The notes under the pieces are model-generated. The model was not told where the DNA came from. It saw nothing but the letters and a program-made list of their open reading frames with translations, and searched no databases. DNA of 64,000 bases from an uncultured Eggerthellaceae bacterium (GTDB taxonomy: Bacteria > Actinomycetota > Coriobacteriia > Coriobacteriales > Eggerthellaceae). The translations under genes and the position numbers were made by a program. Location: positions 1-64,000 of the forward strand of contig CANOIM010000003.1 in the NCBI GenBank assembly GCA_947566075.1. The letters run 5' to 3'. Positions within the stretch are counted from its first letter, which is position 1, and every line of letters begins with the position of its first letter. This document shows positions 34,575-43,475 of this stretch, one piece after another.

Positions 34575-35120
34575 ATGGGATGCGCGTTCGAGGGCAACGA
34601 CGAGGTGCGCCTGCGCGTGCTGCGTGCCATCCGCGAGCCCATCGAAGAGATGACCGTCTCTCAGATCAGCGCCGAGGCGGGTATCGCGCGCCAGAAGTTC
34701 TACGACCTCTTCGCTACGAAATACGATATCGCCTACTGGTATCTCTCCTTGGCTGAAACCTGCTACATCTATGAGATCGGCCGCAGCCTGTCTTTGGAGG
34801 AGGGCCTGCCCTCCTTCTTCGCTTTCTTGGAAGCGGAGCGACCCAGCCTCTCGAACGCCTTTGAGCGCAACCCTGACAAACGGGAGCTGCGGGCGCGGCT
34901 GGCCCGGACGGAGAATGAGATCCTGTGGACCATCCAGAGCAAGGGCATCTCCGTGGATGAGGACCTCAAGTTCTGCGTGGCCTACACCGTCGAATCGGCG
35001 AACTGCCTGGTGGCCGGATGGTGCATCCATGAAGCCGAGGAGAGCGCTGCGGTCATAGCGCGCCGGTTGATCATGTGCATCCCGCAGCGCCTGGCGGACC
35101 TGGTCGCTCTCGAAGGCTGA
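34575..35120 (+). CDS. TetR/AcrR-family transcriptional regulator
   Basis: A 181-residue regulator. The helix-turn-helix is in EMTVSQISAEAGIARQKFYD followed by LFATKYDIAYWY, then an all-helical ligand domain. The first helix of the DNA-binding domain is short and the protein starts close to it; ATG 34575 is preceded by GAGAGGAGG. It lies upstream of the MBL hydrolase and molybdoenzyme genes on the same strand and could regulate them. Ligand unknown. Confidence 0.82.
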   Translation: MGCAFEGNDEVRLRVLRAIREPIEEMTVSQISAEAGIARQKFYDLFATKYDIAYWYLSLAETCYIYEIGRSLSLEEGLPSFFAFLEAERPSLSNAFERNPDKRELRARLARTENEILWTIQSKGISVDEDLKFCVAYTVESANCLVAGWCIHEAEESAAVIARRLIMCIPQRLADLVALEG

Positions 35121-35333
35121 CGGAGCCGTGTCGCTCCCCTTCGCTCCTTCGCCTGCTCTCGCCCATTCTCCACCTTGATAAGGCTCTGACAGATACGCTG
35201 TTTTGTTGCCCCTTCCTGGGCATTCCCGCTTTCGCGCTTTGCTACCCTTTCCCCATACAGCTTCGCTATACTGCGCGGGGCGTCTCGCGGCAGGAAGAGG
35301 GAGCGGAGCCAGCGAGTCAAGGAGGGCTGGAGC

Positions 35334-36035
35334 ATGAGCATCAAAAGGATGACGTTCTTCTTCGTGAACGCCTACGTGATCAAGGTTGAAGACAAGACGA
35401 TCCTGTTCGACTGCGGCGCCATTTTGGACCCCGCGGACCTGCCGGGGTTCTTGGAAGAGCAAGGCGTTGATCCCTCTGAGATCGACCTCATCATCGTGAG
35501 CCATGACCATTTCGACCACATGCAGCTGCTGGGCGCGTGGAAAGAGCTGACCAGTGCGCCGGTGCTTTGCCACAAGAATGCGGTCCAGTTCCTGGAAACC
35601 GGTGAGAAGGAGAACCTGTTCACCTTCGGCGAGCGCGCCCAAGCCTACCCGCCCTTCATGGAGTTCATGGAAGAGAGCTTCGAGCTGCCTACTCCGCGGG
35701 TGAAGCCCGACATCATCGTGGGGGATGAGGACTACGACCTGCACGATTTCGGCGTGCCCGGCAAGATCGTCTACACCCCTGGTCACACGGATTCGCACAT
35801 CTCCCTGGTATTGGACGACCGCACCGCGTTCTCCGGGGACACGTTCTTGGACTGGCACACCGTGCAGCCCATCGCCGAGATGTACCCGGAACGCACCGTC
35901 GGTTTCAACTGGGTGTGCGAGGACCTGGACCGAGCGAAGGAATCCACGCGGCGGCTTCTGGAAGAGGCTGACCTGTTCTATGGCGGCCACGGCGAGCCCT
36001 ACAGCCGCGAAGAGGTGGAAGCGCTGCTCGACTAG
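35334..36035 (+). CDS. MBL-fold metallo-hydrolase (lactonase-like)
   Basis: A 233-residue metallo-beta-lactamase-fold enzyme with the zinc motif SHDHFDHM, TPGHTDSHISL, SGDTFLDW and a final GGHGEPYS. The arrangement resembles N-acyl-homoserine lactonase-type proteins. It has no signal peptide. The gene is 36 bp upstream of the molybdoenzyme on the same strand, so its substrate may be linked to that enzyme, for example an ester, lactone or thioester intermediate. A -10-like TATACT occurs at 35267. Substrate unknown. Confidence 0.88.
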   Translation: MSIKRMTFFFVNAYVIKVEDKTILFDCGAILDPADLPGFLEEQGVDPSEIDLIIVSHDHFDHMQLLGAWKELTSAPVLCHKNAVQFLETGEKENLFTFGERAQAYPPFMEFMEESFELPTPRVKPDIIVGDEDYDLHDFGVPGKIVYTPGHTDSHISLVLDDRTAFSGDTFLDWHTVQPIAEMYPERTVGFNWVCEDLDRAKESTRRLLEEADLFYGGHGEPYSREEVEALLD

Positions 36036-36071
36036 CAAGAACCAAGATCTTTAGAACGTGAGGAGTCGAAC

Positions 36072-38234
36072 ATGGCCCAAACGGCTGGAACCAGCACTGA
36101 GAGAAAGACGATCGATTCCGTATGCGGCGGGTGCCACAACTCCTGCCCCATCCTGGTGGAAGTGGAAGACGGCCGGGTGCTTCACGTCACCGGACAGCCG
36201 GATGACCCCCGCACCGGCGGCGCCATCTGCTCCAAGGGGCAAGCCGGCCCGCAGATCGCCCATGATCCGCGGCGGCTCCTATATCCGGTGCGCCGCGTGG
36301 GAGAGCGCGGAGCAGGACAGTGGGAGCGCGTGAGCTGGGATGAAGCCATCTCCGAACTGGCGGCCAAGATCAAAGAAGCGCTTGCGGAGGACGGCCCGCG
36401 GTCAGTGGCCTTTATGCGCGGCCAAGCGCCCGGCTGGGGCTTCACCTATGACATGACCCAGCGCCTGGCCCACTGCGTCGGCACGGAGGTGGGCATGGGC
36501 GCGTCGGAATGCTTCGTCCCGCGCGCCATCATGGAGGGGATGACCTACGGCGGCATGCCCTCCCACTGCGACTACGAGAACGCTGACCTGCTCATCTTCT
36601 GGGGCAAGCAGCCCGCGTTCAGCGTGGCGCCCTCCCTTCGCAAGATCTACGACGCCCATGACCGCGGAGCGCGCCTGGTCTGCGTGGACCCGCTCCATTT
36701 CCATCTGGCGGCCACCGCTGATGTGGTCCTCCAGCCGGAGCCAGGGACGGATCTGGCCGTGATGCTGGCCATGATCCACACCATCATCGAGAAGGGGCTC
36801 TGGGATAGCGCTTTCGTGGACGCCTACACGAACGATCCGGGGCTCAAGCGCCTAGCCGCCCATGTGCGCGGCGGCAACGCCCAGGGCATTCCCTATACAC
36901 CCGAATGGGCCGAAGGCATCTCCGGCGTTCCGGCCAAGGACATCGAAGCGCTGGCCGTCGAATACGCCACCACGCCCCGCGCGGGCATCGTCTCCGGTCA
37001 CGGTCTGGAAGGCCGCGTGAACGTGACCCAGACGACGCGCGCCCTCTGCATCCTGCGCATCATCACGGGGCATCTGGACCGCGTCGGCTGCGATGTGTTC
37101 ACGCCGAAAAGCCCCGACCGCGACCCGCGCTTCACGTTGATGGACCACGTGCTGCCGGATTTCGAGCCGGCTGGCCCCACTAAGATGTTCCACGTCCCGC
37201 CCTACAACCCGCCGGATTCCCGCTGGCCTTTGCTCTTCGGAGGCCAGGGGCTCATGCCCACGCCGGATATGTACCGGTTCATGGAAGAGGGCAAGCTGAA
37301 AGTGGCCGTGTTCCAAGGCGCCAACATCATGGTCACCCAGCCGCAACCGGACGTGACCCGGGCGGCCATGGCGAAGGTGAGCTACATCTGCGTGATCGAC
37401 CCGTACCTCTGCGAGACGGCGGAGCTGGCCGACCTCGTTCTGCCCGCGGCTACCTACCTGGAGCGCACCGAACCCGAATGGTTCAAGTCCGACGTGTGGC
37501 TGCCCATCCTCACCTTCCGTCAGAAATGCGTGCAGGTGGGCGAAGCGATCCCGGACACGCAGATCATGATCAAGCTGGGGCGCGCCCTCGGTTTTGAGGA
37601 AGAGTTCCCCACTGAAGACATCGACTACTATATAAACGAGGACCTGAAGCCCTCCGGCATCACGGCGGAGGCACTGCGAAAGCAGCCGAGAGGCATCCCG
37701 TTCGCCACCATCGAATACGAGAAGTTCAAGAAGAACGGCTTCCGCGCCCCTGGCGGCAAGGCGAACATCTGGAGCGAAGTGCTGGAAGCGAATGGCTTCG
37801 ACCCGCTGCCCAGCTGGATCGAGCCCTCAGAATCCCCCCGCGCTCAACCGGAACTGGCGAAGGAATACCCTTGCGTGCTGTTCACCGGGCGCAGCGGCCC
37901 CATGTACGTGCACGAGCAACGCCGCACGATCCCCTGGCTGCGCGAGATGCAACCGGAGCCCTACGTCTGGCTCAACAGCGCGTGGGCGCGGGAGCTGGGC
38001 ATCGAAGACGGAGAGCTGGTGGAGGTGTCCTCACCGCGCGGCAAGATCCGCATCAAGGCCGAGCCCACCACCATCATCAAACCCGGCTTGCTCTACGTGC
38101 CGGGCGGCTGGGCGGACGCCAACTACAACTATCTGGGGATCGACAAGGACCTCGACCCCATCTCCAGCCAGGCGAATTACACCATGTGCCTGGGACGCAT
38201 AGACAAGATCAGCGGGAAAGGCGAGGTGGAGTGA
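36072..38234 (+). CDS. Cytoplasmic molybdopterin oxidoreductase, DMSO-reductase superfamily (acetylene-hydratase-like)
   Basis: A 720-residue Mo/W-bis-MGD enzyme. The [4Fe-4S] motif is CX2CX3CX27C (Cys18, 21, 25, 53). Cys147 in GMGASECF aligns by pattern with the metal-ligand Cys of acetylene hydratase. The MGD-binding C-terminal domain contains FTGRSGPMYVHEQRRTIPWL and LYVPGGWADANYNYL. No twin-arginine signal is present, unlike the catechol dehydroxylases of Eggerthellaceae, so it acts inside the cell. It is followed by FeS and membrane subunits. The reaction could be a redox or hydration/transhydroxylation step; sequence does not decide. Confidence 0.88.
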   Translation: MAQTAGTSTERKTIDSVCGGCHNSCPILVEVEDGRVLHVTGQPDDPRTGGAICSKGQAGPQIAHDPRRLLYPVRRVGERGAGQWERVSWDEAISELAAKIKEALAEDGPRSVAFMRGQAPGWGFTYDMTQRLAHCVGTEVGMGASECFVPRAIMEGMTYGGMPSHCDYENADLLIFWGKQPAFSVAPSLRKIYDAHDRGARLVCVDPLHFHLAATADVVLQPEPGTDLAVMLAMIHTIIEKGLWDSAFVDAYTNDPGLKRLAAHVRGGNAQGIPYTPEWAEGISGVPAKDIEALAVEYATTPRAGIVSGHGLEGRVNVTQTTRALCILRIITGHLDRVGCDVFTPKSPDRDPRFTLMDHVLPDFEPAGPTKMFHVPPYNPPDSRWPLLFGGQGLMPTPDMYRFMEEGKLKVAVFQGANIMVTQPQPDVTRAAMAKVSYICVIDPYLCETAELADLVLPAATYLERTEPEWFKSDVWLPILTFRQKCVQVGEAIPDTQIMIKLGRALGFEEEFPTEDIDYYINEDLKPSGITAEALRKQPRGIPFATIEYEKFKKNGFRAPGGKANIWSEVLEANGFDPLPSWIEPSESPRAQPELAKEYPCVLFTGRSGPMYVHEQRRTIPWLREMQPEPYVWLNSAWARELGIEDGELVEVSSPRGKIRIKAEPTTIIKPGLLYVPGGWADANYNYLGIDKDLDPISSQANYTMCLGRIDKISGKGEVE

Positions 38235-38236
38235 TC

Positions 38237-38764
38237 ATGCAGTACGGATTTCATTTCAACGTGAAGCGGTGCGCTCAGTGCTTCGCCTGCGAAGTGGCCT
38301 GCAAGTCAGCTCACGGCACCCGTCCCCACGTCCAGGAGGAGCCCGGCACCTGCGGGCCGCGGTTCCGTCAGGTGGTGGAGCTCAAAAGCGAAGAGGGGCC
38401 CACGCCCATCCAATACGTGTCCATGGCCTGCATGCATTGCGGGGATGCGGCCTGCATGAGCGTCTGCCCCGCCCGGGCCATCTACCGCGACCCGGAATTC
38501 GGCGCGGTCTTGGTGGATCACGACAAATGCCTCGGCTGCCGGTACTGCTCCTGGGCTTGCGAGTTCGGCGCACCCCAGTTCGGCGCTGATGGGCTCATGG
38601 TCAAGTGCGATATGTGCATCGACCGGCTGCGCGAAGGGCTCGACCCGGCTTGCGTGGCTTCCTGTTGCGGCGGCGCCATAGCCGTGGGGCCTATGGAGAC
38701 GGGACAGAATCCCGTGCGAGAATCCGCGGCGAAGCGCTTGGCTGCAGCTGACCGTTTGCTGTAA
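38237..38764 (+). CDS. 4Fe-4S ferredoxin subunit (DmsB/PhsB-like)
   Basis: A 175-residue electron-transfer protein with four Cys clusters: CAQCFACEVACK, CMHCGDAACMSVCP, CLGCRYCSWACEF and CDMCIDRLREGLDPAC. This is the four-cluster pattern of DmsB-type subunits that connect a molybdoenzyme to a membrane anchor. It starts three bases after the stop of the catalytic gene. No signal peptide, consistent with a complex on the cytoplasmic side. Confidence 0.93.
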   Translation: MQYGFHFNVKRCAQCFACEVACKSAHGTRPHVQEEPGTCGPRFRQVVELKSEEGPTPIQYVSMACMHCGDAACMSVCPARAIYRDPEFGAVLVDHDKCLGCRYCSWACEFGAPQFGADGLMVKCDMCIDRLREGLDPACVASCCGGAIAVGPMETGQNPVRESAAKRLAAADRLL

Positions 38765-38798
38765 GACCCTGGCGAAGCGCAGGCGAAGAGGAGCCCCG

Positions 38799-39704
38799 TT
38801 GTCCGTCATCTTGAAAGGGGAAGCGAAAAGCGAGCTTCCCCTCATCACCTTCACCACCTGCGTGCCCGCTGCGGAGGGAGCAGCCCTCTGCGCCCTTTTG
38901 GCCGACAGCCCCGCAGGCGCGGCGGCTCTGGCGGCGCTTTTGACCACCATCGGCATGATCGCCTCCATCGCGCATTTGGCGAAGCCCCTGCGCGCTCCCC
39001 GATCCTTGGCGAATCTGGCATCGTCCTGGCTCTCCCGGGAGATCATCGTCGTAAGCCTGTTCTGGGGGCTGCTCCTGATCTGGCTGGTGGCCGCTCTGAG
39101 AACAACGGGGATGCTCCCATCCGGGGCAGAGGCATCTTGGGCGGTGCTGGCTTTCGGCGCGGATCTGGCCGCCGTGGCCGTGGGCGCTCTTCTGCTCTTC
39201 GTGATCGCACGGGCATACCACGTGTCCACCCGTCCCGCCTGGTGCGGCTGGGAGGGATTGGCGGAGCTTTGGGCTTGCGCTCTGGCAACGGGACCCGTGG
39301 GCGTGATGCTCTCCAACGGCCCCGATCTTTCCGCGGGGGCGATCCCCTGGGCGCTGACGGTTGCCCTTCCCTTGGCGGGCCTTCTGGTGGATGTGCTGGC
39401 GTGCCGAAAGCGCGAGCAGCGCTTATCTGCCTTGGCGACGGTTTCCGACGAGAGGATCCCGCTCACATTGGAACGCTACCGGAGGCTCATGCCCCGGCTG
39501 CGAATGCTATGGGGCGCAGAAGGCGGCTGTGTGGCCGCGTCCGCCTTGGCCTTGGTCTGCTGGGTGGCTCTTGATGCGGCGGCTATGGCGTGGGGATTGC
39601 TGCTCGCCGCGTTCTGCGGGCAGCTGGTCATCCACGGCGTCATCCGCGCCATCTTCTATGACCTGCCCGTCCAGGTGCGCTTCGTGGGCCGTCTTCGCAA
39701 GTGA
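38799..39704 (+). CDS. DmsC-like membrane anchor subunit
   Basis: A 301-residue integral membrane protein with about eight helices, the size and layout of DmsC anchors that exchange electrons with quinones. It begins at a TTG (38799) four bases after AAGAGGAG; no ATG lies nearby. LITFTTCVPAAEGAALCALL near the N-terminus fits the family. It completes the catalytic-FeS-anchor trio, implying a membrane-bound respiratory complex facing inward. Confidence 0.82.
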   Translation: MSVILKGEAKSELPLITFTTCVPAAEGAALCALLADSPAGAAALAALLTTIGMIASIAHLAKPLRAPRSLANLASSWLSREIIVVSLFWGLLLIWLVAALRTTGMLPSGAEASWAVLAFGADLAAVAVGALLLFVIARAYHVSTRPAWCGWEGLAELWACALATGPVGVMLSNGPDLSAGAIPWALTVALPLAGLLVDVLACRKREQRLSALATVSDERIPLTLERYRRLMPRLRMLWGAEGGCVAASALALVCWVALDAAAMAWGLLLAAFCGQLVIHGVIRAIFYDLPVQVRFVGRLRK

Positions 39705-39716
39705 GCCATCCGTTGG

Positions 39717-39741
39717 TGTCAAGGGGACGGTTCTCTTGACA
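39717..39741. repeat. REP-like palindrome, reversed orientation
   Basis: TGTCAAG (39717-39723) and CTTGACA (39735-39741) flank the 11-nt loop GGGACGGTTCT, the reverse-complement type of the loop at 34448. It lies 12 bp after the membrane anchor gene. Confidence 0.75.
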
Positions 39742-39791
39742 ACATGCAACCAGGGGTGTAGCGGCCTTTCCAGTATCTGCCTACAGCATTC

Positions 39792-39831
39792 TATTGAAAA
39801 AAATTGCCATATATGGAAGAATCTTTCAATA
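39792..39831. promoter_or_regulatory. AT-rich promoter region with nested palindromes before the second AAA_14 gene
   Basis: TATTGAAA (39792-39799) and TTTCAATA (39824-39831) form an inverted repeat around CCATATATGG (39808-39817), itself a perfect palindrome. The stretch is markedly AT-richer than both neighbours. An operator or promoter is likely; the exact boxes are not certain. Confidence 0.4.
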
Positions 39832-39858
39832 AACTGATTTGAAACCAGGAGTCATGCC

Positions 39859-41145
39859 ATGCATATCAAGCGCGAGCGCTATCTGGGGGAGATCGTCGAC
39901 CGCATGCATAACGGCATGATCAAGGTTGTCACGGGCATTCGTAGGTGCGGAAAGACCTACCTCCTGTTCGATATCTTTGCCGCCTACTTGCGCGAAACAG
40001 GGGTGGAAGAGGAACAGATCATAGAAGTGGCGCTTGATGACGAGAAGAACGCTGCCTTGCGCAACCCTGCTGCTTTGTCGGAATACCTTGACTCCAAGAT
40101 CAAGAGCGCAAGAAGGCAGTACTATGTTCTTGTCGATGAGGTCCAATACGCCATATCGGACAAGGAGTTCTCGTCGAAGACCCCGCCCCGTGTCTACGGT
40201 GTCTTGAACGGCCTTCTTCGCCGCAAGAACGTGGATGTCTATGTGACCGGAAGCAACTCACGGCTGCTTTCCACCGACGTGTTGACGGAATTCCGGGGCC
40301 GCGGAGATGAGATCAACGTGCACCCTCTGTCGTTTGCAGAATTCATGGAGGCGTTCAACGGCGATATGTATCGAGGATTGGCCGAATACATGGTATTCGG
40401 AGGGTTGCCACTCACTCTTGGCATGAAGACGGATGCTCAGAAGTCGCGCTACCTGGAGAGGCTTTTCTCCGAAACCTACCTCAAGGACATAGTCGGGCGG
40501 AACAAGATCAGGAAGACTCAAGAGCTTGAGGATCTGATCGACGTGTTGGCATCCAACATCGGCTGCCTGACAAGTCCGAGCAAGCTTGAATCGACATTCA
40601 GGAGCAAGCTGAGATCGACGATCAGCTACAACACCATCACGGCCTATATCGGCTATTTGGAGGAGGTATTCCTCGTCGAGGAAGCGAAACGCTATGACGT
40701 GAAGGGGCGTAAGCATATCGGTGCGCAGAGCAAGTATTATTTCGAGGATGTGGGGCTCCGCAACGCTCGGCTGGGCTTCAGGCAGATCGAACCCGCGCAC
40801 ATCATGGAGAATGTCATCTACAACGAACTGCGCATTCGCGGCTTTTCGGTGGATGTAGGTGTCGTGGAGGTCAGGAGTAGCAGCGGGGTGGCCCCTGACC
40901 GACGTCAGCTAGAAACTGATTTCGTAGCTAACCTTGGAAGCTCTCGGTTCTACATCCAATCAGCTTACAGCATGCCAACCCCAGAAAAAGAAACCCAGGA
41001 GAAGGCATCTTTGCGCAACATCGGCGATAGCTTCAAGAAGATCATCGTCGTTCACGACATAGTTAAGCCTTACCGTGATGAGAGCGGTATCCTCATCATC
41101 AGCATATACGACTTCTTGATGAATCCAGATTCGCTGTTGCTGTGA
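39859..41145 (+). CDS. AAA_14/DUF4143 ATPase
   Basis: A 428-residue ATPase with Walker A VTGIRRCGKTYLLFD, Walker B YYVLVDEVQYA, sensor VTGSNSRLLSTDVL and the DUF4143 region (HPLSFAEFMEAF, then VFGGLPLTLGM). It is a paralogue of the gene at 32502 but lacks the zinc-ribbon tail. Function unknown. REP-like palindromes lie on both sides, and the last codons are part of a 47-bp tandem duplication. Confidence 0.86.
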   Translation: MHIKRERYLGEIVDRMHNGMIKVVTGIRRCGKTYLLFDIFAAYLRETGVEEEQIIEVALDDEKNAALRNPAALSEYLDSKIKSARRQYYVLVDEVQYAISDKEFSSKTPPRVYGVLNGLLRRKNVDVYVTGSNSRLLSTDVLTEFRGRGDEINVHPLSFAEFMEAFNGDMYRGLAEYMVFGGLPLTLGMKTDAQKSRYLERLFSETYLKDIVGRNKIRKTQELEDLIDVLASNIGCLTSPSKLESTFRSKLRSTISYNTITAYIGYLEEVFLVEEAKRYDVKGRKHIGAQSKYYFEDVGLRNARLGFRQIEPAHIMENVIYNELRIRGFSVDVGVVEVRSSSGVAPDRRQLETDFVANLGSSRFYIQSAYSMPTPEKETQEKASLRNIGDSFKKIIVVHDIVKPYRDESGILIISIYDFLMNPDSLLL

Positions 41146-41219
41146 GTCAGTAAGAACGTCCCTTGACTCATTCAGATTCGCTGTTGCTGTGAGTCAGTAA
41201 GAACGTCCCTTGACTCATT
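41126..41219. repeat. 47-bp tandem duplication carrying two REP-like palindromes
   Basis: 41126-41172 and 41173-41219 are identical. Each copy contains the last codons and stop of the AAA_14 gene plus one palindrome, TGAGTCA/TGACTCA (41143-41170 and 41190-41217), with GAACGTCCC in the loop. Only the first copy is attached to the reading frame. Confidence 0.9.
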
Positions 41220-41450
41220 TGATCGTAGAGCTCTTGTGCTGCCGCCCTGTTTCGTGCGGTGTAGGTAAAAGTTCTCGATATGACTCCGAAAGAGCACAGG
41301 GAAGAGGTGCGGAGGCAGTCTCGCGGCGATTCAATGTCCGAAAACGGCTCATGACGGCAAGGCACCCGTTCTAGAATCATCATGCGGGCCATGGGTATCA
41401 CTTGGAGGAACTTGGCGCCGCACTGGCCCATAGCCACAAAAGGAGTTCCC

Positions 41451-42962
41451 ATGCAAAGCAGCACCTTGCGAGCCCTCGGCAATGAAGCCGAGGACCTGAA
41501 CCGATCGGAAAGCAGGAGACGCGCCCTTTATTCCGCATTCGCATCCAAGGATGCGCGCTTCGACGGACAGGTCTTCGTGGGCGTGTCCTCTACGGGCATC
41601 TATTGCCGACCGGTCTGCCCCTATAAGCCGAAATTCGAGAATTGCACGTTCTATGCTACAGCGGCCGAATGCGAGAAAGCGGGGTATAGGCCCTGCCTTG
41701 TTTGTCGACCGGAGACGGCCCCGGGGAAATCCTTGGCGGACGCATCGTCGGACCTCGCGCGGAGAGCCGCGATGCTCCTTCGTGAAGAATGCTCCAACGG
41801 TGATGGGCTTGAGCGTCTTTCCGAAAGGTTGGGCTATACGGATCGACATCTGAGGCGCGTCTTCGAGGAAGAGTTCCATGTAACGCCGCTCCAGTACCTC
41901 CAAACGTGCCGCCTGCAATTGGCCAAGCAGCTTCTGGCCGACACCGACCTTCCTGTGGCGCAGGTGGCAAAGGCGGCGGGGTTCGGGAGCGTCCGCCGAT
42001 TCAACGACGTGTTCAAGAGACGCTACCGACTGACGCCGAGAGACTTGCGCAAGCACGGCAAGCGAGATGCAACGCCCGACGGCACATTCATAGTAAAGCT
42101 CGGATATCGCACGCCCTACAGGTTCGATCAGCTACTGGACTTCTTCCGAGTGCGCCAGCTCGAAGGGGTTGAGACAGTCGGCGAGGACTTCTATGCGCGC
42201 TCCGTCCACATCCCCTTTGACGATGGCGAAGAGGCCACGGGCTGGGTGCGCGTGGAAGACGACGCGGCTCATCGTGCCCTTAAGGTGACCATGAGCGAAT
42301 CTCTTCTGCCAGTCACCTCGCAGGTGGTCGGACGGCTGCGGCGCCAGTTCGACACGGAGAGCGATCCTTATGCGATAGGAGAGGCCCTCGCGTCCATCGA
42401 CGCCGCTGTTCCAGGGGCATTCGTGCTGGGCACGCGTCTGCCGGGCGCGTTCGATGGGTTCGAGACCGTCGTGCGCGCGGTCCTCGGCCAACAGGTGACC
42501 CTGGCGGCTGCGAACAAGCTGGCGGCGCGGGTGGTGGAAGCGCTTGGGACCCCGATCGAAACGCCTTTCGAAGAGATCACGCGCCTGTTCCCACGAGTGG
42601 ACGAGATAGTGGCGCTGAGCGACGTCGAAGCGCAGTTGGGAGTGCTGGGTGTCATCAAGACGCGTTCTCGCTCCATAGCCGAGCTCGCCCATCTTATCGA
42701 AGCGGGGGAGGTGGCCTTCGAGTCCTTAGAGCCTATGGCAGACCGGATCGAGCGGCTCTGCTCCGTGAAAGGGATCGGCCCGTGGACAGCCAACTACATC
42801 GCCATGCGCACCATGGGCCACACCGACGCCTTTCTGGAGACCGACGCGGGCATAAAGCATGCGTTGCCGGACCTCTCGCCTGCGGAGCGCGCAGCACTCG
42901 CCGAGCAATGGAGCCCCTGGCGCAGCTACGCCGTCATGAGCCTCTGGAATTCGCTGTCGTAG
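41451..42962 (+). CDS. Ada zinc domain + AraC regulator fused to DNA-3-methyladenine glycosylase (AdaA-AlkA)
   Basis: A 503-residue three-part repair protein. Residues about 25-90 are the Ada zinc domain with Cys52, Cys56, Cys82 and Cys85 (YCRPVCP, then PCLVC); Cys52 corresponds to the methylphosphotriester acceptor. Residues about 100-195 are an AraC-type DNA-binding domain (YTDRHLRRVFEEEFHVTPLQ). Residues about 205-503 are AlkA-like with the HhH-GPD motif SVKGIGPWTANYIAMRTMG and Asp in FLETDAGI. It senses and repairs alkylated DNA. AAAGGAG precedes the ATG. The Ogt gene downstream supplies the missing O6-methylguanine activity. Confidence 0.93.
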   Translation: MQSSTLRALGNEAEDLNRSESRRRALYSAFASKDARFDGQVFVGVSSTGIYCRPVCPYKPKFENCTFYATAAECEKAGYRPCLVCRPETAPGKSLADASSDLARRAAMLLREECSNGDGLERLSERLGYTDRHLRRVFEEEFHVTPLQYLQTCRLQLAKQLLADTDLPVAQVAKAAGFGSVRRFNDVFKRRYRLTPRDLRKHGKRDATPDGTFIVKLGYRTPYRFDQLLDFFRVRQLEGVETVGEDFYARSVHIPFDDGEEATGWVRVEDDAAHRALKVTMSESLLPVTSQVVGRLRRQFDTESDPYAIGEALASIDAAVPGAFVLGTRLPGAFDGFETVVRAVLGQQVTLAAANKLAARVVEALGTPIETPFEEITRLFPRVDEIVALSDVEAQLGVLGVIKTRSRSIAELAHLIEAGEVAFESLEPMADRIERLCSVKGIGPWTANYIAMRTMGHTDAFLETDAGIKHALPDLSPAERAALAEQWSPWRSYAVMSLWNSLS

Positions 42963-43094
42963 GTTTCGGACCACTCCGAGAGAACGGATTTGACGATATT
43001 TTGAAAGCCTTCGAAGCTTTGTGAAAAGCATCGGAAAGCAGCAAGGCCTAGCATTGATGCGGGCAAGAATACATTGGAAAGGAAGGCATCGCTC

Positions 43095-43460
43095 ATGGTC
43101 TATGTTCTGTTCGAGGTGGAGATCGAGGAAGGGCGGCAGGAGGATTACCTTGCCCGTGCTGCCAGCTTGAAGGACTTGTTTGCCGGTGCCCACGGCTTTG
43201 TGCGCAGCGAACGATTCGAGAGCCTTGCACAACCGGGCAAGCTGCTGAGCCTATCTGTATGGAAGAGCGAAGAGGACGTTGCAGCTTGGCGGAACCTAGC
43301 CCTGCACCGCCAGTGCCAAGAAGTCGGCCGCGAAGGGATATTCAAGGACTATCGCATAACGGTGCTCTCGCCCGTGCAGCGCTCTTACGGCATGGAGTTC
43401 CGGGAGAACGCGCCTGTTGACTCCAACGAGCATTTCAAAGTCGATGGTCAGATTGCATAG
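43095..43460 (+). CDS. Antibiotic biosynthesis monooxygenase (ABM) domain protein
   Basis: A 121-residue protein with the ABM ferredoxin-like fold: VYVLFEVEIEEGRQEDYLA, GAHGFVRSERFES and LSLSVWKSEEDVAAWR. Members are small oxygenases, heme-degrading proteins or stress proteins; activity cannot be assigned. It lies between the Ada-AlkA fusion and ogt on the same strand and may be part of an alkylation- or stress-response unit. ATG 43095 follows AGGAAGG. Confidence 0.8.
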   Translation: MVYVLFEVEIEEGRQEDYLARAASLKDLFAGAHGFVRSERFESLAQPGKLLSLSVWKSEEDVAAWRNLALHRQCQEVGREGIFKDYRITVLSPVQRSYGMEFRENAPVDSNEHFKVDGQIA

Positions 43461-43475
43461 GGGGGGGGTCTGAGC

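Noticed and set aside
36072..38234. Selenocysteine formate dehydrogenase
   Set aside because: No in-frame TGA at the metal-ligand position; Cys147 fills it, and the surrounding residues differ from FdhF/FdhH.
41126..41219. CRISPR-like direct repeats
   Set aside because: Only two copies, adjacent without spacers, and containing gene sequence; a tandem duplication explains them.
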